Shown piece after piece: positions 1 through 8,918 of a stretch of 48,857 bases of DNA; position 1 is the stretch's first letter, and each line of letters begins with the position of its first letter. The notes under the pieces are model-generated. The model saw only the letters and a list, made by a program, of their open reading frames with translations, did not search any database and was not told where the DNA came from. The translations under genes were made by a program, and so were the position numbers. Source of the stretch: Bdellovibrionales bacterium RIFOXYD1_FULL_55_31 (lineage in GTDB: Bacteria > Bdellovibrionota > UBA1018); contig MEQK01000072.1 of assembly GCA_001770175.1 (NCBI GenBank), positions 1 to 48,857 on the forward strand, in the 5' to 3' direction.

Positions 1-1531
1 GCATGAGTTGCATCAAGCCCTGCGCCCCGGCCGAGGAACTGGAACGGGTTTCGAAAGCCGATTCCTGCTTGATGAGGCTCAGGACCAGGATCGGGTCGAG
101 ACTATTTTCGCGGGCGAACTTCTGAATGATCTCCCAGTGAGGCGTCGGAAAGGTCATCCTGACCACGTAAGTGGAGAAGACGCGATCGTATCCGCGCTGA
201 ATCAACTCGCCGATAATACTGAACGCGCTCCAATAGCTTTTCGCGTGATAATTCAACGTCGCGAGGTACATCAGGAATGGACTGGCAAGCGCATCGCGGG
301 GACGAAGATCCCTGAGCTCGAGCGCCGCGAAGTCGTGCGCTCCTTCGGCGATCAGTTTTTCGGCGCGACGCAACCGGACGACTTCGACGGGTTGAAGCTG
401 CGGATCCATGTTCGTGGCGAGCGGCACCAAGGCTTCAATACTCGATTCAATATCGATCCCGCTCTGCATCGAGGCAAGCATTCCGTAAAAAGTCAGCGGT
501 GAATCGTGCTGCAGGTCCTCGAACATCCGTTTCGCGTAACCCGAGTCCTTCTCATGCGACATCGCCTGGGCGAGCCAGTAACGCGCGCGAAACCGATAGT
601 TCGCCCGGGGATAATCGTCGAGAAAGCGCCGGAAGCCTTCGGCCGCCTTGTCATAATGCCCGTCCCGAAAATCGGTCATCGCGAGTTCGAAAGCGTGAAC
701 ATCGAGATCGGGACCCCTGTAAGTTTGCGTTCGCCGGTCAACCCGGGCGGGCTTGGGCTTGGCCCCCGACTCCGGAAAATATTTCAAGAGCGCCCTCATC
801 TCTTCGGAGGATTTCGGATAAACGGCCGCGAGTTTCTGCGCCCACGAAATACAAAGCGTGAGGCGAAGCTTGCCACAGGCCTGCGAGTAATTACGAAGGC
901 TTTCGGGGCGAACCGTTCCCAGCGAGTTCGTGGCCTGAAGACGTTGAAAAGCCTTTTCAAGAACCGGGATCGCCTGCTTCCATTTCAGGCTCGCCGAAAG
1001 CGCGTTGCCCATCACGAGTTCGGCCTGGGCGAATTCGTTCGGCAGGATTTTCAACAACGGTGAATAAGGGTTCTCGATCTCGATCTGCCGATTCGTAAGA
1101 ATCGATTTCGAGGCCAGGCGAATGGCGTCCCGAAATTTCTTTTGTTCATAAGCCAGACCCGCTTCGGCGAGGTAGGCAGTTCCGGAAATCCAGAGAGCAT
1201 AATCCGAGAATTCCGGATCTTTTTCCACTTTGGCGGCGATCTTACGCGCCTCGAGGATTTTCTCGAGTGACGCCGCGGCCGGCCCCGAGGGTTTGTGCTT
1301 GTTCTCGAGAAGGAGATACGCCCTTTTCAGGGCACGTGCTTTGGCGGATTTTGAATTGCGATAAACGGTGTCGATGAGGCTGTCAACGGGGCTTCCCGCA
1401 ACTTCCTGCGGAATCGGTCCGGTCAGCACTTTTTCGAGCTGCGTATTGGGAACGGGGTCAGCACCATTCGCCGTCGCAAAGCACAGGATCCCGAACGCGA
1501 CGAATGCGCCCACTTTCGCGGCGATGTTCAT
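1..1531 (-). CDS. slt: Soluble lytic murein transglycosylase, Slt type (3' end outside window)
   Basis: Reading leftward from the ATG at 1531 the frame stays open to the window edge, about 510 codons. The N-terminus is a signal peptide (basic start, hydrophobic core, cleavage after ATANGA). A long helical region with TPR-like repeats follows, as in the superhelical domain of Slt70. The last codons in the window read KQESAFETRSSSSAGAQGLM, the family's catalytic-Glu motif (ES-F-x6-SSAGAQGLMQ). The enzyme should cleave the MurNAc-GlcNAc bond of peptidoglycan in the periplasm, giving 1,6-anhydro ends. Its start overlaps the stop of the DUF1284 gene (ATGA), so the two are likely translationally coupled. 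The remainder of the catalytic domain lies beyond position 1. Confidence 0.9.
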   Translation of the reverse strand, partial: MNIAAKVGAFVAFGILCFATANGADPVPNTQLEKVLTGPIPQEVAGSPVDSLIDTVYRNSKSAKARALKRAYLLLENKHKPSGPAAASLEKILEARKIAAKVEKDPEFSDYALWISGTAYLAEAGLAYEQKKFRDAIRLASKSILTNRQIEIENPYSPLLKILPNEFAQAELVMGNALSASLKWKQAIPVLEKAFQRLQATNSLGTVRPESLRNYSQACGKLRLTLCISWAQKLAAVYPKSSEEMRALLKYFPESGAKPKPARVDRRTQTYRGPDLDVHAFELAMTDFRDGHYDKAAEGFRRFLDDYPRANYRFRARYWLAQAMSHEKDSGYAKRMFEDLQHDSPLTFYGMLASMQSGIDIESSIEALVPLATNMDPQLQPVEVVRLRRAEKLIAEGAHDFAALELRDLRPRDALASPFLMYLATLNYHAKSYWSAFSIIGELIQRGYDRVFSTYVVRMTFPTPHWEIIQKFARENSLDPILVLSLIKQESAFETRSSSSAGAQGLMQLM

Positions 1532-1920
1532 CCCTTCAAATCCCTGAGCGCGTCGCGACACATCCCGAGCGTTTTCCAAGCGCAGGGGGCACAAGCGCGC
1601 TCGAAAAGCTCAAGGCTCATCCGATCGGCAAGTCTTCGTTTGGCATCTCCCCAGCTCAACGTTTCGCCGCTTTTAAGGCCGAGCGCTTCGGCATGCGCCT
1701 CATCGAGCATTTTCACCTTATGCTCGGCCGCGCAAACGCCGTCGTTTCGACTCGGGCACGCCGAACAAATCGAGTCGGAGTTCATCACCACCTCGATTTC
1801 GGGAGAGGATGTTCGGAGCTGCTCAACGATGGCGTTAAAATTCGCGATGAATTCTCGCGAATAACCTTTGCCCATAAAACCGAGAGCGCAAAGAAAATGA
1901 TGAGGACGAAACTTCAGCAT
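1528..1920 (-). CDS. DUF1284 domain protein
   Basis: A 130-residue protein matching the DUF1284 pattern: an N-terminal LKFRPHHFLCALGFMGKGYS segment, a central CSACPSRNDGVC cysteine cluster, and a further CAPC...C pair near the C-terminus. The cysteines suggest metal or iron-sulfur binding; the family has no established reaction. Its length is normal for the family. It starts 12 bp after the HAMP-protein stop and overlaps the slt start by 4 bp, so the three genes probably form one operon. No clear ribosome-binding site precedes the ATG, which fits coupling to the upstream gene. Confidence 0.8.
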   Translation of the reverse strand: MLKFRPHHFLCALGFMGKGYSREFIANFNAIVEQLRTSSPEIEVVMNSDSICSACPSRNDGVCAAEHKVKMLDEAHAEALGLKSGETLSWGDAKRRLADRMSLELFERACAPCAWKTLGMCRDALRDLKG

Positions 1921-1932
1921 GGCGGCAACTAC

Positions 1933-2487
1933 TTATTCCTGCGACGCTCGAAGCGCCGCGATCGCGGCATCCAGATTACTCTTCATCTCAGAGCCTTCCT
2001 GGTTCTTCGCGCGCTCGAGGTGCTCGATGGACGCCGAAATGGCTTCTGCCTTCTTTTCCATGATTCCACGCAGCCCGCGAACCATGTCATTATACTGATC
2101 CGCCAGCTCAGGGAAATGATCTTTCTTCCTGAACGCCAGCTCCTCGGTAAGATTGCCGGTCTTAGCCTGCTGAAAGAAGCGACCAAGCTTGTATAACGGC
2201 CCCGCGATCCGATGCGAAATAAAGATACTGATCAGGAAAGCGAGCGCCATAACGATGGCCTGGAAGAAAATCAAAAACCAGAGGATTTCCATCCGGGTCT
2301 TTTCGATGACCGGAAAGGCCGGTCCGCTCGGATCGACGCGCAGGTAGTTCAAAAAATATCCGAAAAGATTATAGATAATGACCGGATATATGAAGCTGAG
2401 CGCAAAAAGCCCCGTACAGACGTAGATTGCGAAGCGAATCTGAAATCTTCCATTGATGAGGAAAATACCTCGACGATATGCGGGCAT
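1933..2487 (-). CDS. HAMP-domain membrane protein without output domain
   Basis: A 184-residue protein with two transmembrane segments (about 19-45 and 66-92), then SHRIAGPLYKLGRF, a typical HAMP entry motif, and a charged coiled-coil tail to the end. No methyl-accepting, kinase or cyclase domain follows, so it is a stand-alone sensor or scaffold protein. Such short HAMP proteins are common in Deltaproteobacteria-like genomes and their partner is usually unknown. It is first in the minus-strand set with DUF1284 and slt, which hints at a role linked to the cell envelope, but this is inference. Confidence 0.75.
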   Translation of the reverse strand: MPAYRRGIFLINGRFQIRFAIYVCTGLFALSFIYPVIIYNLFGYFLNYLRVDPSGPAFPVIEKTRMEILWFLIFFQAIVMALAFLISIFISHRIAGPLYKLGRFFQQAKTGNLTEELAFRKKDHFPELADQYNDMVRGLRGIMEKKAEAISASIEHLERAKNQEGSEMKSNLDAAIAALRASQE

Positions 2488-2656
2488 ACGAAAATAATAC
2501 TCCGGTCGGCGGGTAATAGTCCAGTTTCCAAAGTCTGACTCAATTCCTCGGAGTCAATTTGGTGACGGGAACGCCCGCGCCTTCAAAGCCGCAACCGTGG
2601 AACTGACGAATCAATTAGAGATTCCCGAAGACCTGCTTTAAATTAATGAGATCCCC

Positions 2657-4219
2657 ATGTCTGGCTACAAAAAGGCTCTGATTCTGGCGGTTCTGCTTTT
2701 TGCGCGGCCAGGCCTTACCCTCTCCGCGATCGAACCTCCGATTCTTCGCGTCTCCATGGAGGACGAGCCGATCACGCTCAATTGGAATAACGTCCGGACG
2801 AGCACCGATCGCTTCATCATCTCGTTTTTGATGCGAGGTCTGCTCAAATATGATGACGAGGCCCGCCTGGTTTGTGACCTTTGTACGTCTTTTACCACTT
2901 CGCCAGACCGCAGATCGCTCCTGTTCGAGTTGTCCGACGAAAGCTGGTCGGACGGCGCGAAGCTCGAGGCCGAACAGTTCGTCGACTCCTTTCGCCGACT
3001 TCTTGACCCTGCGAATCGATTCCGCGTCCATGAGGACTTCCGGGTCATCGAAGGAGCGGTACAAAGCGCGAAGAAATGGGACCCGAAAAAGCTCGGCGTC
3101 CGGGCGGAAAGCAAACGAAAGCTTGAGATCCAGCTCTCAAGGCCGCTCAGCTTGTTTCCCCATCTTTTGACGACGGTTGCCGCGTTTCCGATCCGAAAGG
3201 AATTCCTGCACGACACCCCCCCGGCCGGGCAGAAAAAAAGCCTCCCTGACACGGGAGAAGAGCACGCGACCGAGGCGGTTCTCGGGCCCTACCAGCTTGC
3301 CGCCTGGGAACGCGGGAAGCGCATCGTCATCGAGGGCAATCAAAAATTCACCGGTTCGCGGCCGGTTTATCGAGTCGAATTCATTTTAGGGAAACACGCG
3401 GAACAGATCAAACGGTTCAAGGCAGGCAAACTCGATATCGTTTCGAACCCGACTACGGAAGACTTGCTCAAAGTGCCTGGCCAGAAGCTTCAGGTGAATC
3501 CGTACTGGGCGACGCGCAATCTCATCACGAATGCGGGTCGACAGCCGGGATCGGATCTCAGCTTCAGGAGAGCCCTTCTTTACGCTTTAGATCGCGACAC
3601 ACTTCCCGCCTATTTGAGGAGCGGCGAAAGGCGCGCTACCGGCGTTATCCCCCCGGGGCTTCTCGGCTATCGTGAGTTGCCGTTGGTTACCGTCGATCTG
3701 GCCCGTGCCCAGGCTGAACGGAGCCGCGCGGTACCCGCCCGACCAGTCACCCTAGAACTTCTGGTCCTCGATACCGAAGTCGATCGCAAGGTCGCCCAGT
3801 GGATTTCGGATCAACTCCAGAAGATTCAAGTGCGAATCAAAGTGATCTCAAAACCGAGCTCGGGTTATTACTCCGAACTGGAATCCGGAAAGTTCGATCT
3901 CGCCCTCGTGACCTGGGCTTTCGGAATCGCGAACCCGCTCGATCTACTCCGGACTTTTCATACGGATGCCGCCGAGAACCGGGTCAAATGGACGCATGTG
4001 GGATTCGATGCGCTTCTTGGACAACTTCTTCAGGAAGAAAAGCCCGCCGAAGCTGCTGCCTTGGTGGACCAGACCTGCCAGACCCTTGAGGTGGCGGGTG
4101 TCGGGGCGATTCCGCTCGGGTACCCGACCCAGCCGTTCCTTCTCGGTCGCCGCGTCAATAATTTCGCCACCACACCGTTTGGCGACCCCGATTTGGTCAA
4201 AATTCAGCTGAAGCAGTAG
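2657..4219 (+). CDS. Family 5 extracellular solute-binding protein (peptide/oligopeptide ABC type)
   Basis: A 520-residue exported protein. The signal peptide is MSGYKKALILAVLLFARPGL followed by small residues (TLSA). The mature part begins with LRVSMEDEPITLNWNNVRTS, the usual SBP_bac_5 opening, and continues with WSDGAKLEAEQFVDSFRRLLDP, a hallmark of DppA/OppA-like proteins. The C-terminal lobe ends with the LVKIQLK type of tail. The family binds peptides or related ligands for ABC importers. No permease or ATPase gene is adjacent, so the ligand and transporter cannot be assigned. No lipobox cysteine is present, so it should be free in the periplasm. Confidence 0.85.
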   Translation: MSGYKKALILAVLLFARPGLTLSAIEPPILRVSMEDEPITLNWNNVRTSTDRFIISFLMRGLLKYDDEARLVCDLCTSFTTSPDRRSLLFELSDESWSDGAKLEAEQFVDSFRRLLDPANRFRVHEDFRVIEGAVQSAKKWDPKKLGVRAESKRKLEIQLSRPLSLFPHLLTTVAAFPIRKEFLHDTPPAGQKKSLPDTGEEHATEAVLGPYQLAAWERGKRIVIEGNQKFTGSRPVYRVEFILGKHAEQIKRFKAGKLDIVSNPTTEDLLKVPGQKLQVNPYWATRNLITNAGRQPGSDLSFRRALLYALDRDTLPAYLRSGERRATGVIPPGLLGYRELPLVTVDLARAQAERSRAVPARPVTLELLVLDTEVDRKVAQWISDQLQKIQVRIKVISKPSSGYYSELESGKFDLALVTWAFGIANPLDLLRTFHTDAAENRVKWTHVGFDALLGQLLQEEKPAEAAALVDQTCQTLEVAGVGAIPLGYPTQPFLLGRRVNNFATTPFGDPDLVKIQLKQ

Positions 4220-4410
4220 GTCGGGGAGCTAGGTCGGGCATAGATTGCCGACCGCGTCTGCGCGTCCAACGTTCAGGTCGCCGTGCCTGTCGCGCGGCCC
4301 GCTGCCGCTTCCGACAGCGCCTCCCCCCATCGGCTTCACACCGGCCGAGCCCCGAGCCCGACGCGGGCCCGGCGTTGAATAGCCAAAAATCCCTTCATTA
4401 ACGTGCAGGC

Positions 4411-4439
4411 TAGACAAAGCACCAAGTTTAGACTAATTA
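4411..4439 (+). promoter_or_regulatory. Candidate promoter of tRNA-Asn
   Basis: TAGACA at 4411-4416 and TAATTA at 4434-4439 are 17 bp apart and place the start of transcription a few bases before the tRNA at 4455. The -10 match is weak, so this is a position-supported candidate only. Confidence 0.4.
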
Positions 4440-4454
4440 ATTTAGAACCACTAT

Positions 4455-4529
4455 TCAGGAGTAGCTCAGTGGTAGAGCAGCCGGCTGTTAACCGGCTGGT
4501 CGGGGGTTCGAATCCCTCCTCCTGAGCCA
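4455..4529 (+). tRNA. tRNA-Asn (anticodon GTT)
   Basis: A 75-nt cloverleaf. The acceptor strands TCAGGAG and CTCCTGA pair, with discriminator G and an encoded CCA end. The anticodon stem is GCCGG/CCGGC around loop CTGTTAA, giving anticodon GTT. The T-arm loop is TTCGAAT. A rho-independent terminator follows at 4542-4576. The last 16 bases are the core of the att repeats found again at 18848 and, less exactly, at 35543, so this gene is the integration target for the array downstream. Confidence 0.97.
4514..4529 (+). other. attL of element 1 (tRNA-Asn 3' end)
   Basis: The 16-bp core CCCTCCTCCTGAGCCA forms the T-arm end, acceptor strand and CCA of tRNA-Asn. The same core recurs at 18848-18863. 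Confidence 0.85.
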
Positions 4530-4541
4530 ATTAAAATAAGA

Positions 4542-4576
4542 CCCTCTGATTTCTTGAATGAAGTCAGGGGGTTTTT
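4542..4576 (+). terminator. Rho-independent terminator after tRNA-Asn
   Basis: CCCTCTGA (4542-4549) pairs with TCAGGGGG (4564-4571), followed directly by five T. It lies inside the left end of element 1, so the element brings its own terminator for the tRNA it re-forms. Confidence 0.8.
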
Positions 4577-4623
4577 AGTTTTCCGTGGCTGGTTTTTTCA
4601 GAAACCCGAACCAATCCGAACCC

Positions 4624-5844
4624 TCACCCCGAACCGAGTGTCACGGTCCGTAGTTTCTGGTCCATTTGCCTCTGCGTTTCGATGACTCTCTCATCTCGCG
4701 CCTTGGCGTATCGTTCGGTTGCCCTCAAGTCACTGTGCCCGGCCACCTTGGCGGTAGCCAGGATGTCCTTGCACGTATCGTAATGCTCCGAGAGCGATGC
4801 GTGGCGAATCAGATGCGTGCCCCGGAAGGGCAGCCCCGCTTTCGCCAAAGCCTGATCGTACCGATGGGCGATTTGTCGATAGGTCACGATCTCGCCATTG
4901 TCGTGAAACAACAGACCTGATCGAACCCCGCTCCTCATCACCCATTCGCGAAAGACTCTTGCGACAAAATCGTTGATTGGAATTTCCTTCCCGCGATTTG
5001 CCTTCGAGCCGTTCACGATCTTGGTTTCCCGCCCCTTGACTCTCGCCCACTGGACCTTGCGACGAACGAGGATTTTTCCTCGATCGAAGTCAAAGTCTTC
5101 GTAGTGGAGAGCCGCCGCGTCCTGAATACGACCGTAGATCGCGTACTGCATCAACGCGATGTAATACACGACCTCCCATTTCGTATTGCCGACCACTTCC
5201 CAAAACGCGGCGATGAACTTCTTGAACTCCTCTACGGTCAGGTCTTTCCGAATTGTCTCGCCTTCCCGAACCCGGAGCATCTTGTTGTGATCTCGCAGGA
5301 ACGGGGGACGGTAATTTCTGTTAAACCGGGACGTGTAATAGTTCAAGATTCCCCGAAGCACCGTGAATTCGTGGTCAAAACCAAGTCGGTTTGCGTTCAG
5401 AGTTTCCAAGTACTCAGGGCGCTTGACCCACCGAATCCAAGCATCGATCGTTGACGGGTCGATGTTTTCAACCTCCACTGAATCAAGTGGCCTGAAGTGC
5501 TTCAAGTAAGATCGATAACGATCCTGAGTGGTCGTTTCGAGGTGCGGGAGCATGTCGGCAAGCCATCGTTCCGCAAGCTCCTTGAAGAGCATCTTGGACT
5601 TTGGCTTAAGCGCCTCCTTCACTGCATCCTTGACGGCACTGCTTTGGCGAAACGTTTTCGCCTCCGCGAACGAATCGAAGTAGCGTTTTGTTCGCTGCCT
5701 CTTCCCGTTCACCGTACCCAGATCCAAGGATGCGACGAACTTTGCACCCCGACGGGGCTCATTATACTTGCCGGTCTCCTTATCTAAAATCAACACCCGG
5801 TAAATCCCCGGGTGCCGGGCTATTCTTTCCAGTTTTTCACTCAC
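4624..5844 (-). CDS. int: Tyrosine recombinase/integrase of element 1
   Basis: A 406-residue phage-type integrase that would catalyse integration at the tRNA-Asn 3' end. The N-terminal arm-binding part is followed by a core-binding region (about 85-185) and the catalytic domain. Visible catalytic residues are Arg239 (YGRIQDAAAL), His344 and Arg347 (THLIRHA), His370 (AGHSDL) and the nucleophile Tyr379 (ATERYA). The gene stops 94 bp from the tRNA end and is transcribed toward it, the standard arrangement. Its ATG overlaps the excisionase stop by 4 bp. It is clearly related to the integrase at 18959-20209, sharing the HYEDFDF, SKAN-GK and LPFR-THL-RHASL blocks. Confidence 0.95.
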   Translation of the reverse strand: MSEKLERIARHPGIYRVLILDKETGKYNEPRRGAKFVASLDLGTVNGKRQRTKRYFDSFAEAKTFRQSSAVKDAVKEALKPKSKMLFKELAERWLADMLPHLETTTQDRYRSYLKHFRPLDSVEVENIDPSTIDAWIRWVKRPEYLETLNANRLGFDHEFTVLRGILNYYTSRFNRNYRPPFLRDHNKMLRVREGETIRKDLTVEEFKKFIAAFWEVVGNTKWEVVYYIALMQYAIYGRIQDAAALHYEDFDFDRGKILVRRKVQWARVKGRETKIVNGSKANRGKEIPINDFVARVFREWVMRSGVRSGLLFHDNGEIVTYRQIAHRYDQALAKAGLPFRGTHLIRHASLSEHYDTCKDILATAKVAGHSDLRATERYAKARDERVIETQRQMDQKLRTVTLGSG

Positions 5845-6101
5845 TTAACTTCCCTTTCTTCGACCCACGAATCTAGGGAACTGAGCCGGAAGCGAACCCC
5901 TCTCCGGCCCATTCGGACAAAGGGAATCTTCCCCTGTCGCTTGAGTCGGCGAAGGTACACCTCCGAGATAGAGAGATACCGAGCAGCCTCTTTGTAGCTA
6001 AACAGCTGGTTTTCAAAGAACGGTAGAGTAGAGCCCTGAATACCTTTCTGCGAAGATAGGCGCAAGTCCTGCTCTAAGCTGAGCAAGTCTTGCTTGCTCA
6101 T
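5841..6101 (-). CDS. Excisionase-type HTH protein (element 1)
   Basis: An 86-residue protein whose C-terminal 55 residues form a MerR-like winged helix of the excisionase family: FSYKEAARYLSISEVYLRRL, then the KIPFVRMGRRGVRFR wing and a terminal SLDSWVEEREVK. Such proteins bind attachment-site arms and steer the integrase toward excision. It lies between the primase (4-bp overlap with its stop) and int (4-bp overlap), so int expression follows xis and primase transcription. The homologous gene of element 2 has the same ending, EEREVK. Confidence 0.88.
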   Translation of the reverse strand: MSKQDLLSLEQDLRLSSQKGIQGSTLPFFENQLFSYKEAARYLSISEVYLRRLKRQGKIPFVRMGRRGVRFRLSSLDSWVEEREVK

Positions 6102-8446
6102 GATGGCGTCTCCTCGTTGCTATCGTCTTTCTCCCGAACCGCAGGATTGATATGAACTATTTCACTCGGCGGCCCCCCATTCGGCGACCGCAGTTCACTC
6201 ACTAGAACCCACTGATATTTCGCCAAGACCTTAAGAGCCATTTGCACCAGCTCTGGGGAATCGAGCCCTGACCACCCCTTGCGGTAAATGTCTCTAGTCG
6301 CCATGCCGTCGCAAACTTCGCCAGATTTGATTTTCTTAACCAAAAGATGAGCTGCCCGAATATGAGGACTTATAACGGGAGAATAGGCCTTGCGCGCATG
6401 CGCTTCCAGATATGCACACCACCGAGCGGCTAATTTTGTCGAATCCAAGCTCACACGCATTTCGCATGTAGAACCTGCCGCCACTTCGATGAGATGAAAA
6501 ATCAAAGCGAGGCTCGGCATTAGGGAGCGATATTTACTGAGATGTGCCTCGAATGCAGATGACTCAATGCACCCCGAGCAAAGTCGCCGCTCCAAAGCAG
6601 TGTACCATTCGACAAAGAGCGCCTGCGCATCGTCCGTAAATCGAAGTTTTATCGACTTATCGCAATCAATCGATTCGAGTAGAGCCTTGTTTATTGATGC
6701 AAGTTCTCGAAGAATTTTGTCGGCTTTTTTAGCTGCATCCTGATTCGGAGCCCGATCAATGTACTCATACGCTGATCGCCTTTTGGGCCACACCATGAGT
6801 TGAAACCGTGCAAGTAGCCCGTCGTCACCGGAACCGCGCGAGAATACCTGTTCAAAATACTGCTCAAGGCGGTCATACTGAATCCCTCCAAGGATCGATA
6901 CGCAAATCACCTCGGCAAATGTTGTATCTCGAATCACGCGGTCTGATTTGTATGGGCTATCTCCAGACCAAGCTTCCAAATAGAATTGCCGATCTCCTTC
7001 TCGGCCTTTCTTTTCTAAATTCATCAAAAACCCTGTCAGCTCGTCACGGAAGATGAGAACGCCGAAAGGATTTTCGCTTAAGATCTGATGAAGTTTTTCA
7101 ATTGTTGCATCATTCGTAATGAACGCCTGAAGGACCGGCTTGTTTTCAGCCTCCTCCCTTGCCTCGGCCAGCTCTTCTTCAAGGGCGGCGGTTTGATCTG
7201 ACGTCAAACCCCCATCGGACAGTCCCGCTTCAAGCTCTTTTATCTTCTTTTCGAAAGTCTTCTTCTTTCCATCAAACTCTATTTTCTCCTTCCGGTACTT
7301 TGCAAAGGCCTCTTTTTGTAAGGCATTGGTTGTTTTAACGCCCTCCCCAATTGAAGGCGACTTCTTCGTTCCGGGCGGAGATATCACCATTCCCCATAGA
7401 TTCGGGACAACTGCCCAGGAATCTTCGGCTTTTGGAAAAATTTGAGCCCTTCTGCCAATGAGTGCAGAGGCCGCCACGACCGAAGAAGCGGCCAGGAAAT
7501 CAAGAGGCACCTGCATCCGCTCCGAAACGTCGGCTATCCAAGGCGCCAGGGACGGGGGAAGCATCTCGTAAATCAACTCAGGCACATCAGGTTCGAGATT
7601 GGGGAGCGATAGAGGAGCCATCCACGTGACCGCGTGCGGGGAGTAGCGCATGACGCCCGACGCGATTGATCGAACTTCTTCATCAGTCAATGGCGGCACA
7701 CATCCAGTCCTGTTTTCTTCAGTCAACGCTGCTCGAATCGCCTCGAACGTCAAGCCGACTCTCACTAACTTGCACCCGAGACGAAAGAGACTATCGTTTC
7801 GATTACCTTCTACGATCTTCTCTCCGGCGACCTTTTGCTGGGTTTTGTCAGTTTTGGCAGTCAGCAGCGACAATAGCGGGGCGGGTATTTCGGCAAGCTC
7901 TAGCTCACCCGGAGCACATCCCGGAAGCCATTCATAGGTGCCGCCAGATCTGTGTTTACTTGGCGAGACAACGATTATACCGCCATCAGATCGAACATCC
8001 ACACCAGGAAGAATACCTACGGAATTTCCAACGACCTTTCGAGGATGCTTGAATATGTAGTGAAATCCCGCACCCCCTGTTTTCGCGGTTACCGTGCGAG
8101 GCAATGGGCCGTGGATCGCTTCAAACTCCTTAAGCGACTTATCCCCGCCGTGTCTCGGATCTATATCCAGTGCAATCCCGAAACTAGTCCCTGTTGCAAT
8201 TCCGATATTGGAGTGAGGATGGGACTGCCAAAACTGACGAATGCGCTCCTCATCCGACGTAGCGTCTTTCACCCCGTTTTTCGTCATCGGGTGCTTTCCT
8301 GGCTGTGCGCACTGCGTGCCGCGCGAGCAGGAACACCCCTCCGGTCCTCTCACCGTATGCATCGGTACTACCGCTAAACCTAATTGCGCATACCTAACGG
8401 CAGCTTCGAGTGTGGTATTTGGCCTTTCACTTGCGGTGGGATTCAT
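6098..8446 (-). CDS. Prim-pol / DUF3987 replication protein (primase-helicase)
   Basis: A 782-residue replication protein. Residues 14-175 are a bifunctional primase/polymerase domain with the acidic pair in LDIDPRHGG (Asp94, Asp96), the GFHY histidine at about 129 and an early CSC/C cluster. A PriCT-like helical segment follows (about 213-268, LTDEEVRSIASGVM). From about 292 on it matches DUF3987, with a P-loop-like PPGTKKS at 357-363, a coiled coil about 380-435, and the FRDELTGFL acidic motif. The protein should prime and unwind element DNA after excision. It is the largest gene of the int-side operon. Proteins of this type are typical of satellites and integrative plasmids. Confidence 0.88.
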   Translation of the reverse strand: MNPTASERPNTTLEAAVRYAQLGLAVVPMHTVRGPEGCSCSRGTQCAQPGKHPMTKNGVKDATSDEERIRQFWQSHPHSNIGIATGTSFGIALDIDPRHGGDKSLKEFEAIHGPLPRTVTAKTGGAGFHYIFKHPRKVVGNSVGILPGVDVRSDGGIIVVSPSKHRSGGTYEWLPGCAPGELELAEIPAPLLSLLTAKTDKTQQKVAGEKIVEGNRNDSLFRLGCKLVRVGLTFEAIRAALTEENRTGCVPPLTDEEVRSIASGVMRYSPHAVTWMAPLSLPNLEPDVPELIYEMLPPSLAPWIADVSERMQVPLDFLAASSVVAASALIGRRAQIFPKAEDSWAVVPNLWGMVISPPGTKKSPSIGEGVKTTNALQKEAFAKYRKEKIEFDGKKKTFEKKIKELEAGLSDGGLTSDQTAALEEELAEAREEAENKPVLQAFITNDATIEKLHQILSENPFGVLIFRDELTGFLMNLEKKGREGDRQFYLEAWSGDSPYKSDRVIRDTTFAEVICVSILGGIQYDRLEQYFEQVFSRGSGDDGLLARFQLMVWPKRRSAYEYIDRAPNQDAAKKADKILRELASINKALLESIDCDKSIKLRFTDDAQALFVEWYTALERRLCSGCIESSAFEAHLSKYRSLMPSLALIFHLIEVAAGSTCEMRVSLDSTKLAARWCAYLEAHARKAYSPVISPHIRAAHLLVKKIKSGEVCDGMATRDIYRKGWSGLDSPELVQMALKVLAKYQWVLVSELRSPNGGPPSEIVHINPAVREKDDSNEETPS

Positions 8447-8658
8447 TCCACACCTCCGCGGTTGGAGCCCATTTCCTCAAGAATTTGGATTATTCGACGG
8501 GTTAGTCCTTTGTCACCAAAGGCGCGAAGAATACGCCCTCTAAGTGGCGGCCATGCTGGAGAATCTCCCATCTCCAATTCTACTGCATCAAGAACTGTTG
8601 ATCGGCAAAGATCTATCGCAGCGCCAGCCTGCGCAATCTCAAGTTCAATTTTTTTCAT
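8443..8658 (-). CDS. Small hypothetical protein upstream of primase
   Basis: A 71-residue acidic protein overlapping the primase start by 4 bp (ATGA), which is the best support for its being real. It has no recognisable domain; the sequence is helical, with a repeated isoleucine/leucine pattern near RRIIQILEEMG. No ribosome-binding site precedes the ATG at 8658. Instead a perfect hairpin sits 4 bp upstream, so either translation is controlled by that hairpin or the true start is a downstream TTG. It could be a loader or regulator of the primase, but nothing in the sequence shows this. Confidence 0.55.
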   Translation of the reverse strand: MKKIELEIAQAGAAIDLCRSTVLDAVELEMGDSPAWPPLRGRILRAFGDKGLTRRIIQILEEMGSNRGGVE

Positions 8659-8662
8659 TATT

Positions 8663-8685
8663 TTCGACTCCCGGCCGGAGTCGAA
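8663..8685. promoter_or_regulatory. Perfect inverted repeat in leader of the replication operon
   Basis: TTCGACTCC (8663-8671) and GGAGTCGAA (8677-8685) flank a 5-base centre. The repeat abuts the start codon at 8658 of the minus-strand operon. It could be an operator or an RNA hairpin masking the start. Confidence 0.5.
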
Positions 8686-8918
8686 GAAAGAAGCAACCTT
8701 TTTGACTATCCATCCAACCCTCCAGCCACTCCCTAAATCGTTAACCAGTTACGCAGGCCACCACGACGATGCGTATTGCTCGCGTCTTGTTTCGTTGTTC
8801 TGATTTCTTGTTTAGGGAAGACCAGCGATGGGGGTTGTTGAGTTTATATGCTCACAACACACCTTGTGGATCTTGAGCAACTTCTTACCAGCGCCTGGCC
8901 CCAGAAGTCAATGGGAGG

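Noticed and set aside
8-1063. Long plus-strand open frames over the first kilobase
   Set aside because: They are antisense to the slt gene, whose protein is clearly recognisable up to its catalytic motif.
1504-2196. 230-codon plus-strand frame
   Set aside because: It covers the DUF1284 and HAMP genes in antisense; both of those have family motifs, this frame has none.
2615-3252. Minus-strand frames opposite the solute-binding protein
   Set aside because: GC-rich shadow frames; the plus-strand protein has signal peptide and family motifs.
4229-4530. Short minus-strand frames over the tRNA region
   Set aside because: They run through the tRNA-Asn gene and its upstream spacer, with no protein similarity.
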